In this document: positions 21,749 through 32,002 of the stretch, one piece after another
How positions within the stretch are numbered: the stretch's first letter is position 1
Layout of the letters: every line of letters starts with the position of its first letter
Assembly (NCBI GenBank): GCA_030760725.1
Contig: JASWHV010000012.1
Location: 39,153,652 to 39,217,651 of the forward strand
DNA: 64,000 bases
Reading direction: 5' to 3'
Source of the DNA: Neostapfia colusana
Taxonomy: Eukaryota > Streptophyta > Magnoliopsida > Poales > Poaceae
Program-made: the position numbers and the translations under genes
Notes under the pieces: model-generated
Database searches by the model: none
Told to the model about the DNA's origin: nothing
What the model saw: the letters and a program-made list of their open reading frames with translations, nothing else

Positions 21749-24700
21749 TGTGGCGGACCGGAATCCGCTCATCCAGGATCGCAGAGGGTGGTGCCGCGCG
21801 ATGCGACACCCGACAGCACACGTCATAAGACCATATTATATTACAAGGGAAAACAAACTGAAGGTACAAAGTAGTACACTTCTCAGTTACAAACTAGAGT
21901 CTTTATTACACAGCGGAAGTTTCTTTTGTACACTCACGCCCGCCTATCTAGCAAAAGTCGGTTGCCCAGCCCTAGGGCAACCCACACTAGCTACACGTCT
22001 CAGCTCAGCGCGGCGTGTACGGCTCCCACTCAGCCGTGGTCCCCGATGGAGGGTAACCCTCGCCGGTGGACTCGTACTCCGAGTCCGTGGGTGTCTCCTC
22101 ACCTGAAAAACACTTAAGCAGCAACCGTGAGCACGAAGGCTCAGTAAGGCTTAACCGACTCACCTAAGCATGAAACTCTACATGAGGGGTACAATGGACA
22201 TAGGATAGTAACATTTCAGCAAAAGGACACGCCTACAAGTTCATCCTTAGTTCATCTTTTAGCAACAAGTTAACAGTTCATGAAATCTGAAATTTAGTAA
22301 GCGGTATTTGGTGGCACACATGTAGCAATACAATTATATCAACCAGCAATATTGAATCAACATGTTTCATCCATTAATCTACGTCACGACTCAGTGACCA
22401 AGTGGTACTCTTCACCGTGAGGGACGGCGAATCGACTTGATATACACCTGCAGGGAAACCCAAAGAGCACGTCACGTACGCCCACCCGTAGAGCTGCACA
22501 GCACGCTCACTCGATGTCGTACGGGACAACCTTTCACCCAACAGCTCAAACGTCGAACCGGTCGCACCGAAACGAGCAGGAGGTTCCCCACAAGGCGCAT
22601 CTCTCTATGCCCGTTGGCAGATTTCCACCTTGCTGCCCTCAGCCTACACCTATAAATCGGTGCGTTATGCCTCGACGCCCGGAGGTTTAGGCTACATCGG
22701 TTTGTCGGGGCCCATATATCCGATATGCCTTCGGTACGTTCAAACTTGATCAGCGTGGGCCGCACACGGATCGGTCCTCAATCGACTCGGACAGGGCTGC
22801 ACACACAAGACTCCCTCTTGCTGCGCCCTAGACCCTGCCTAGTCTCATTTTCATTACTAAAGTGATCTCACATCACTCAACCGAACCCGTGTGTCCCAAT
22901 CCTATCTCGCGAGTAGATTCCATCTACTCGACTTGTACCGAAGCCCTATGAATCTTTAGGCATAGTTTGTCTATTCGAGGTCCTTGACACTACCCTCACT
23001 CTTTAAGGAACCTTTGGTTATGCAAGTGGGGTTTCATTCATCCTATACATAATGCACATACATACTTCATATGACACATGTAAACAAAGTAAAAACTTAT
23101 AAAAAGGTTAATGCAAACCGGGGCTTGCCTTGTTGCTGCTGGTCAGTAGTTAGTTCTTCATCCAGAAGAAGGAAATCCAGCACTTCCAGGGTCTCTTCTT
23201 CAATGGCTACACGTTGAACACAATACTACATGTAAATTTAAATGCAAATGTGTGAACTTAAATACATAATTGCTAATAACTCTAGCTAGCCCTCCCCTTT
23301 GGTTCTGAAATTTTTATGGTGGACTGGTAGGGTCCTAACCAGAGTTGTGACGAAGTTTTATTTGAAACAAAGTTCAATTGAACCTTGTACAAATAAAAGC
23401 CTCTTTGGTCAATAATTGAGCCTCTAAGTAATTCCAGGGTTTTTCATGGCTCCCACCATTACTTTCTTGAAACTAGAATTTAGGATGGTTCTAATGGAGT
23501 TGGTTTTATGTCATTTGAAGAATTCTACAGAAAGTTATGTCCTAATTAAGATTGGAGAAAATCTGAAAAATGTTTCTGTACATTTTTTCTATTTTCTCTG
23601 GGCAGTTCCCTTGATCACCCAATTAGGGTAACTAAATGAACTTGGATGAGTCTGAAAATTTTACTGGGATTCAGGGATTTTCCAATGAACCTTTCAGCCA
23701 AATTTCAGAATTTTTCATAAAGTAGTTCTCCAGATAAAATTCCCAACATTTTAAATTTAGGGATTTAATTCTGGAAAACTATTCTCTTTCATGAGCTGAA
23801 TTTGGTATTGCTGGAAAGTTCTCAGAGAGCTGAATCCAACAAAATTTGGTTCACCCAATTTGGAGCTTTCTAGCCAAAGTTATGAGGATTTGAAGTTTGG
23901 AAGAATTCTGAAAATCGGGGGAAAAGTTTAAACTCTCGGGGCCCGCGGGGACACGTGTCGAGCGCGGAGGTGTCCGGCACACCGGGGATACCACACGTGT
24001 CGAGCGCGGAGGTGTCCGGCACACCGGAGCTCACAGGGTATTTGCACGCCAGCACAGCCGATCCCTGGCCACACCCGATCCCGATTTAAATTCTTCAGCC
24101 GCTGACACGTGGGTCAGCCGGCTTCGTCTTCCTCCCGCCGTTCTCTCGCGCCCGCGCCGCCGACCTCGCCGGAGCAGACTCGGGGCTCGCCGGCTCGCCG
24201 CTGCCGGACCTCCCATGGTCTGAAACTCGCCGTCAGGGGGTTGTCGACATCGAGGAACACGTCGGGGGTGACAGGTCGGGCTGGGGGTGACCGGAAATAG
24301 CTCGGTGATGTGCCGCGGCCTCGGTTGAGGTTCGACACCGTCGACCGTGGTTTCTAAACCCGCCAACACCTCAAACAAATGGCCCTACAGCATCAGTGTA
24401 CCTCTAGGAAGCTCGACAAGGTGTCAAAAGGGTTCAGGGATGGCGGCAAGTCGGTCGGCACCGTGTGACCGATCGTGCCTGCCATGACCGCCCTCGATCG
24501 AGCTCGAAATTCGTCACTCCTAGACGGTTTCACGCTACGGATGCAGAAAAGAACTTGATCGCCGGCTAGTCCAGCGTCTATGTGCAAGATTTGATGACCT
24601 CCGAAAGATCATAGAGCGAGAATTTAAAGAAACCGTACCGGAAGCTCGGTTTACGGTCGCCGGAGCAAAAACTGGAAATTCTCTGCGGATTCTTCACGGT

Positions 24701-25914
24701 TGGCTTCCAAACTTGGAGGAGAGCAGCACGGTGGTCGCGCGCTCCTGTTGCCTCTCTCGCTGGACCGTGAAAACGCCTGTGGAACGCTGCCCACGGGAGC
24801 CTGACTCTCGGCTGAGGCTAGGTTGCCGCGGTGGCGATCGTCTTTGGGCAAAGGAGGTCGGAGCTCGAGGTTTCTGGCGTTGGAGAGGTGGAGTGCGAGC
24901 TGAGGTGGCTGTCTAGCAGCTCAGGGACGAAGGAGGAGATGGTTTTGCTGGTTTTCCAGATTGAGCAGAGAGCTGCGGCGAGAAACAATGCCGCTGCTCG
25001 GGTTTGCCCGCGAGAAGATAAAGTCGGCCGACTCCTGCTCGGCTGAGGCGGTGCCGGTCGCGTGGGGGCGTGAGCCAGCCGCCCTGGGCGCCAACGCGCG
25101 GAGAGGGAAGCAGCTGGTGGCGCCGGTAGCTGCTCGGCGGAATTTCCCACCGAGACTGACTTTGGGTGCAAGTTTCTCCTTCTTCCCTCTATGACATGTG
25201 GGTCCCACCCGGGGTTTTAACCTCTGAAATTTACTCCTAATCACTGTTGTAAACAGTGAGCCCCATAATACCCCTGGTGATTCAAATTATTCACCCCTGA
25301 GCCATTTGAATTGAATAGAATTCAAATTGGGTTCGGTTTGAGTGAATTTCAGCACAAGTTCAGTTTTGAATTCAAATAAAGTTTGAATTCGTCCCACTTA
25401 GCTCATTTCAAGATCAACTCCAAATGGAGTGAAAATTGGTGTGTGAGCTCACAAAAATGTGCTGAATAAGAATATGCCTCCCACTTTTAAATTCATGGGA
25501 CAAAAACAGTTTGAATTTGAATGTGGTTTCAAACTGCCCTCTTTCTATCTATACCCAAAATGACATCAAAAAGGTTTTGAATTTGGGTGAAACTTGGCAT
25601 GGACATCCTTAGCAATGTCTAGGAGTTTTCATAAGTCCAGCCCACCTATATCACATGTGGGAAATACCACTTTTGCAATATGTGAGTTTGTTCTCTAATG
25701 AGCATGTTAATGGTGGTTACATGCCCTTCATTTGTGTTCATCATCTTTCCTCAAATGAGGTGTGTGGTGTGGTGATGAACACTTCAAATGTGTGCCAAAA
25801 CTGAGGCCCTTACAGTTACTTGCTCTTCATTTGTGTTTATCAACTTACTTCAAATGAGGTGTGTGGTGTGGTGATGAACACTTCAAATATGTGTCAAAAA
25901 CTGAGGCCCTTACA
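21749..25914 (-). repeat. Chimeric LTR shared by C (as 5' LTR) and D (as 3' LTR), 4166 bp
   Basis: The left end abuts C's primer site and matches the A/B LTR through about 23240, including the shared GGGGCTTGCC block and the LTR-end stem-loop. The right end starts TGTAAGGGCC on the minus strand beside D's polypurine tract, and from about 23290 rightward the sequence follows the D/E family. One LTR therefore closes two elements. The GC-rich part (23930-25200) has no credible gene and is closest to 55440-56700. The terminal 100 bp at the D side is tandemly duplicated. The breakpoint is estimated by eye. Confidence 0.75.
25715..25914 (-). repeat. 100-bp tandem duplication of an LTR terminus
   Basis: Two copies of about 100 bp end in CTGAGGCCCTTACA at 25814 and 25914. 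They differ at several bases. The related LTR ending at 57336 has a single copy, so the duplication is specific to this LTR. Confidence 0.85.
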
Positions 25915-25931
25915 TTCCTCCCCCTTAAAAG
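25915..25931 (-). other. Polypurine tract of element D
   Basis: The minus strand reads CTTTTAAGGGGGAGGAA, next to the LTR start at 25914. Confidence 0.87.
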
Positions 25932-25982
25932 AATCTCGTCCCGAGATTATAAGGTGAAAATGAGAGAGAGGACAGTAGAAAA

Positions 25983-28900
25983 TTACAGGGTATGCGACGT
26001 GAAAAAGTTGGGGTAGTTGGCGCGAAGAAATCCTTCGCTCTCCCATGTCGCTTCGTCCACGGAGTGGTTACTCCATAGAACCTTGTAGAACCACAACGTA
26101 CAGTTGCGTGTGGTTCGGGCCTTTTCGTCAATAATCTGAACCGGTTCCTCCCGATAGGTGAGATCCGGTTGCAGTTCTTCAATGTCTTCCAGCTGAACGG
26201 TAGTAGATAGCTTGAGACACTTCCTCAGCTGGGAAATGTGAAAGACGTCGTGAACACCGGAAAGTGCTTCTGGTAATTTCAGCCGGTATGCTACTGATCC
26301 ACATCTTTCGGTAATCTGGAATGGACCGATGAATCGGGGTGCTAACTTTCCCCTCACCCCAAATCTGTTTACGCCCTTCATTGGAGACACACGTAGGTAT
26401 ACGTGATCCCCCACTTCAAATTGTAATGGGCGTCTTCTCCGGTCCGCATACTGTTTCTGACAGGATTGTGCGGCTTTTAGGTTCGCTTGAATCAGTCGAA
26501 CCTTCTCATCCGCGTTGTTGACAAGGTCAATCCCGAAGGTAACCCTTTTGCCAGACTCACACCAATTCAATGGTGCGCGGCATTTTCTTCCGTATAGCGC
26601 CTCGTAGGGCGCCATCTTGATGCTGGCTTGGTACCCATTGTTGTACGAGAACTCGGCTAACGGCAAGTGATCATCCAAATTCTTGCCGTGGTTGATAGCG
26701 CAAGCTCGTAGCATGTCTTCTAAGATCTGATTTACCCACTCCGTTTGCCCATCCGTCTGCGGGTGGTATGCTGAACTACGGATCAGCTTCGTCCCCAATG
26801 CAGCGTGCAGCTGCTCCCAAAAATGGGACACGAATAAAGTGCCCCGGTCCGATATGATGGTGTGGGGTACGCCGTACAAGCATAGGATCCGTGAGATGTA
26901 CAATTCAGCGTACTTCTTGGCGTTGTAGTTGATGTTGACCGGGATGAAATGGGCAACTTTGGTGAGCCGGTCGACGATCATGCTTCTGAAAAGTGATGTG
27001 TAAACCGACGATGAAGTCTATGCTCACATCCTCCCACTTCCAGGCAGGAACGCCCAGTGGTTGTAGCAGTCCCGGTTTCCGCATATGGTCTGCCTTCACC
27101 CTTCGACATGTATCACATTCGGACACGTATTTTGCAGTCTCCCGTTTCATCCGTGTCCACCAAAACTTGTTTCTGAGTTCTTGATACATTTTGTTGCTGC
27201 CAGGGTGAATAGAAAACTTTGACAAGTGAGCCTCATCAAAGATCTTCTTCCGTAACTCTGGGTTACGGGGTACGACGATCCAGTCCTTGAACCATAGGAC
27301 GCCGTCTCCGTCCTTCCAGAAACATTTAAGCTCCCCACTATCTACACGTCTCCGCACATGCGACATGCCCTTGTCATGTTTCTGAGCTTCTGCTATCTCT
27401 TCACGGATGGTGGGGATCAAAGCTAAGTTGTAGAGAGTTCCGTGTGGAATCACATGTAGTGGTGGTTCGCTCTCTTCCAACGGTGTGATGGTCAGATTGT
27501 TGACGTGTGACTTGCAGCTCAGCGCATCTGCCACTATGTTTGCCTTGCCGGGATGATAATGGATCTCTATTTCGTAATCCTTTATCAATTCTAACCATCT
27601 TTGCTGCCTCTTGTTCAGCTCCTTCTGAGTGAATATGTACTTGAGGCTTTTGTGGTCGGTATATAAATGTACGAGGTTACCGAGTAGGTAGTGCCTCCAC
27701 ATCTTCAGTGCAAGTACCACGGCAGCGAGCTCCAAATCGTGAGTTGGATAATTTTGCTCATGGTTTCTAAGCTTCCGTGACCCATACGCGACCACTCTTC
27801 GGTCTTGCATCAGCGCACATCCGAGCCCAATGCCGGATGCATCGCAGTACACATCGAATGGTTTTGTTGTGTCTGGCTGCGCCAAAACCGGTGCTGATGT
27901 CAGGTGCTTGACTAAAGCCTTGAATGCTGCTTCACATGCCGGACTCCAAACATATTTGGTAGCCTTCTTCAGCAGCTCCGTCATAGGCCTGGCAATCTTC
28001 GAGAAGTTCGGAATGAACCTCCGATAATATCCCGCGAGTCCAAGGAAACTCTGTACCTCGTGAACAGTTCTCAGGGATTTCCAATTCAGCACTTGAGTGA
28101 TCTTGCTCGGGTCTACAGCGATACCCTCTGCTGAGATGATATGGCCGAGGAAAGGCACTTGCGATATCCAGAACTCGCATTTGCTGAATTTCGCGTATAG
28201 TTTGTGATCCCGCAGCCGTTGCAAGACTATACGCAGATGCTTCTTGTGATCTTCCTCCGACTTGGAATATACCAGGATGTCATCGATGAAGACAACGACA
28301 AACTTGTCCAGCTCCGGCATGAATACCTAGTTCATTAAGTACATGAAGTGAGCTGGAGCATTGGTGAGGCCGAAGGACATGACCAGGTACTCATAAAGTC
28401 CGTACCTCGTCGAGAACGCTGTCTTCGGAATGTCCTCAGCCCTTATCTTAATCTGATGGTACCCGGATCTTAAGTCCATCTTGGAAAAGATCTTTGCTTC
28501 GACCAACTGATCAAACAACATGTCGATCCGTGACAACAGGTACTTGTTCTTGATGGTTACGGCATTTAATGGATGATAGTCCATGCAAAGCCATAACGTC
28601 TCATCCTTCTTCTTCACAAATAATGCCGAACAGCCCCATGGCGAGGAGCTTGGCCTAATAAAACCCTTCTCCAGAAGGTCTGTGAGCTGAGTCTTCAGTT
28701 CAGCCAACTCCTTGGGGGCCATCTTGTATGGCCTTCAGGATATTGGCATGGTTCCCGGTGCAAGTTCAATCTTGAACTCCACCTCTCTATCGGGCGGCAT
28801 CCCTGGTAAATCATCCGGGAACACGTAAGGGAACTCTTGGACCACTGGAATATCTTCCAATCTGATGGTTGTGGATTGATAGACACTTGGAAGTTTTATT

Positions 28901-30525
28901 TCTGGACTGTCCAGAAATAAGGAGTGAGACTCGTGCACTTCTGAGTTCAAGTGCACAACTCGGAGGACGGTGTCTAAAACAGCGCCGTGGCGGGTTAACC
29001 ACGACATCCCTAGGATGACATCGACCTTTTGTCCCTCTAAGATTATGAGAGACGTAGGGTATACTCTACCCTCTAAGCACAATGGCGCTTTTGGGACCAT
29101 GATGCTTGCTGAAATTTTCCCACCCGGTGAACAGATCACATAGGGACTATCGGTGGGTAGTATTTGCAAGCTATATTTATCAATGAAAGCTTGGCTAATG
29201 AAGCTATGTGTGGCGCCTGAATCAAATAGTACTATGGCGGGATGCTGGTGGAGTTGGAACATACCCGCAAGGATTGGCTAACCCTCCGGCACGTCCTCTA
29301 TGGCAAGCTGGTGGACGGTGCCAGGCCTAGGGTTTGCCCGCCGTGCATTAGTAGGGTTCCGGGGTTGATTCCTCCCCGGAAAAGGTGCAACTCCGCCGCC
29401 TTGCCTCTCTGGACAACTGCTGGAGAAGTGTCTTGGACGACCACACTTGTAACATTTGGCCGCTGCTGGTGTAGTGCTCGGGGGACGAAAGCCCGGCATG
29501 CGTTGCTGAGGTGCATACGCACGTGGCATCGCCCGCTGCTGCTGTTGTTGTTGCGGAAGTGGTGCTGGCATTGCCGGCCTGAATGCCGGTGAAGAGTACG
29601 GCCGACTGCGGAACGGCATCGACCTCTGTGGTGGCTTCCAGCGTGGACCTGATGGTGAGCGATTCACCATCCGAAACTTCTGAGAAGGACCGCTTCCTTC
29701 TCCGCTGCTCTGCGGTGCGCTTCGCTTTCGCTCCGCCGCCGCCAACTCCTTGCCGGAGTCCTCTGGAACAATCGCAGTGTCAATGATGTCGTTGAGGCTG
29801 CCGCGATCGAACATCGCCAATTTGTCCTTCAGGAGCGGGTTAAGCCCCTAGTAAAAGTGGTTCCGCCGCTTCTCGTCGGTATCTGCATGATACGACGCGT
29901 AGAGCGCGAGATCGTTGAACGCCCTGGAGTATTCCAGCGCGTTCCTGCTCCCTTGCTGCAGGTGTAGGAACTCCTGCGTCTTCCTCTTCATCAACCCTGG
30001 CGGTATGTGATAGGCCCTGAAGGCCGTCCGGAACTCCGTCCAGGTCATTACTCGGTCGGTGGGCTGCGAAGCACAGAAGTTCGCCCACCACGCGCTCGCG
30101 GATCCTTGGAGCTGTTGGACCGCGAACTGAGTCTTGCGCTGCTCGCTTATCTGGAGTAGCCCGAACTTCATCTCTACTGCACAGAGCCAGTTGTCCGCGT
30201 CAAGAGGTTCATCCGCCCTTGAAAATACCGGGGGATGAGTAGCCAGGAAGTCGGAGTAGGAGCTCTGTTGACGCTCCTCACGGTCTTGACGTCTCTCTAG
30301 GCAAGACGTATTGGCAATAAGAGTTTGCAGCAACTCCGTGTGCTGCTGATGTGAACCCGCCATTGCCGCGATGATGTCGGCCAATGTAACCATTGGCAGT
30401 GGCGGTGGCGGTGTTTGCTGTTGTTGTTACTGCTGTTGTCCCGAGGATTCCTCGGGAGGCTGTTGGGAGGTCTCTCCCCCTTTGCTAGTACCCCCAATGT
30501 CCGGGTTGGCGCGAGTACGCGTCAT
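25983..30525 (-). pseudogene. Gag-Pol polyprotein of element D, five stops and a 14-bp deletion
   Basis: The start at 30525 (MTRTRANPDIGG) is preceded by CAG and one base. In-frame stops fall at 30427 (glutamine run, codon 33), 29848 (Gag), 29278 (after the zinc knuckle CYKCGRPRHFSSSC), 28735 (just upstream of RT) and 28327 (RT, before the FIDD motif). A 14-bp deletion near 26977, between two GAT words, shifts the frame inside the integrase core, after QKHD. The protease LFDSGATHSF and RT FIDD motifs survive. Allowing for the deletion, the ancestral length is about 1519 codons, similar to F. D and E form one subfamily, distinct from A/B/C, as their shared Gag and leader words and TGTAAGGGCC LTR starts show. 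Confidence 0.93.
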
Positions 30526-30779
30526 TCTGAAATTCAAAACCGCAGCGATTAGCGCATGTCATACTTAAAAATTCCATATGCAACAGTAGGCATTGAAGTG
30601 ACACATGAGTAATTTGCACAACATTCACATATATTGATAAAGCATAAACTTTATACAAGATACATTATTCTCGGTTCTCCGAGAAGTCGTGCTCATGTCG
30701 TCACTACCTATACATATGCTACTGCTTACATGACATGGGTTACATTACCCTAGCTTCCCTACTTGGCAACTGTAACCCC
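30526..30779 (-). other. Spacer between extra ORF and gag in element D
   Basis: This 254-nt non-coding spacer contains a perfect hairpin at 30668-30685 (arms TTCTCGG/CCGAGAA, four-base loop). It ends in an acceptor-like AATTTCAG, one base before the gag ATG. Confidence 0.6.
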
Positions 30780-31724
30780 CTACTCGGAGTAGAACTCGAC
30801 CTCCTGTGGGTCGTACTCCTCCGGTAAATCTGTTGGTGGCTCCGGATCTACCACCTCTTCTCCCATCTCGGGTTCTCCCATTGCTGGAAGGCCCAAGACC
30901 ACCGGTATGCCCAATACCGGAGGTACGAGGTCCTGCAATGCATGCACCTCGTCCATAGCCTGGTTGTAGTCCTCTTCCCAGCCTTGCCCTTCCTCAATAG
31001 CATCGTCCCGCTCTTGAGCAAGGTCCTCATTCTGCTGGGTTAGGGTCTGCACCAGCTCTTGCAATGCCGCGATGTCGACACGGCTTTTCCTCTTCGCCTT
31101 CTTCAGACGATGCAACTGATTATGTTGCTCATTCAGTCGCTTGATCGTCGGAAGGAGCACATTGCGGAGTGCGTTGTGGGCACTCTAGAAATGGTCCCCA
31201 CGGCTCGTGCTCCCCTTGAGCTTTGTGGCTAGATGCTCCGTATGAACAGCTTGGCTGTCCATCACGGCGTTTCCTGCCCTCATTTGGAGGCCAATGGTTG
31301 CCTCCGCAGGGTTGTACCTTGGGCAACCCGGATCGGCTGCCTCCCGGTACCTCCCTTCCCACACATGCTGAGCCTGTCCCTCCACAGGAACGAGCACGTA
31401 TGGAGTGCCCTCCATAGCATGCACGTGTAGTTGGCAGAAACGTGACATGGTGTCACGGGCTGCCACTTGACACATCCCTTCCGGTTGTCTACCTCTCACC
31501 GTAACGGTGAACGGCACCCAACCGGGTGGCGTAGGTCCTGCGGGGACCTCGCCATGGATCGTCCACGCCTTGTTCCCTTCTTCGCCTTCTTCCTTGGCGA
31601 AGTACTGTGGCATCTGGTTGTATCCGAAATATTGAAGCATCCGCCTCAATGTTTCCGGATAGCCGCTGCGGTGAGAACAGTGGGACACTACCCACCCATT
31701 CTCCAACTGCTTATCTGCTGTCAT
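30780..31724 (-). pseudogene. Extra ORF upstream of gag in element D, function unknown
   Basis: One frame runs from the ATG at 31724 to a stop at 30780, 314 codons, interrupted only by a TAG at 31185. I do not recognise the product. The first 180 residues are mixed, with FTVTVRG, HVHAMEGTPYVLVPVEGQ and repeated tryptophans, and suggest a globular fold. After the stop comes a basic patch (KKAKRKSR), a likely coiled coil with heptad-like leucines and many E and Q residues, and an acidic proline-rich tail ending EFYSE. The ORF is sense-oriented and sits between the leader and gag, where B, C and F have no ORF. Its ATG follows TTTTTACAG, a good 3' splice-site match. Additional ORFs of this kind are known in other plant LTR elements, but I cannot match this one to any. 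Confidence 0.65.
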
Positions 31725-32002
31725 CTGTAAAAATATATTTGATAAATGTCAAATATTTATTTAAACAGTAAGCCATTGAGTTATAACATAAGACATGTCA
31801 TTGAACCCATAAAACTTGGAAACATAGTTCAAATTTTAAGCAAATTTGACTGCTGATCTGCTGTTCAACATGACAGCCCTGATCAGTTTCCATCTCAACC
31901 TGATTTAGGCCATGTTAAAGGCAAAACCAATTCTGGAGCTCAACATCAAAGTTAAAGCTAACTTTAATATCTTTCCAGAGAGTATTTGCTTGGCCTAAGA
32001 TC
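31725..32002 (-). other. Leader remnant of element D
   Basis: About 280 nt upstream of the extra ORF resemble the leader of B around 13230-13290 (shared CAAAGTTAAAG words). The match stops at 32002, where the 3' end of element E's LTR begins. The stem-loop array and primer site expected further upstream are absent. Confidence 0.65.

Larger units (their letters stand above)
15458..23250 (-). mobile_element. Element C: decayed Ty3/gypsy retrotransposon
   Basis: The minus-strand order is the 3' half of a 5' LTR (to 21749), primer site, leader, and gag-pol, truncated in the chromodomain at 15458. It lacks its own polypurine tract and 3' LTR. Its 5' LTR is fused to the U3 of element D's 3' LTR; the switch is near 23240-23290 and is only approximate. 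C belongs to the A/B family by coding sequence and by the last 1.5 kb of LTR. Confidence 0.8.
25915..32002 (-). mobile_element. Element D: internal region of an old Ty3/gypsy retrotransposon with an extra ORF
   Basis: The minus-strand order is a leader remnant (from 32002), an extra ORF (31724-30780), gag-pol (30525-25983) and polypurine tract. The 3' LTR is the right part of the chimeric LTR. The leader is broken at 32002, where element E's LTR ends, so D's primer site is missing. A probable 5' LTR remnant lies beyond E and F at 54040-57336. The many stops imply an old insertion. Confidence 0.82.
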
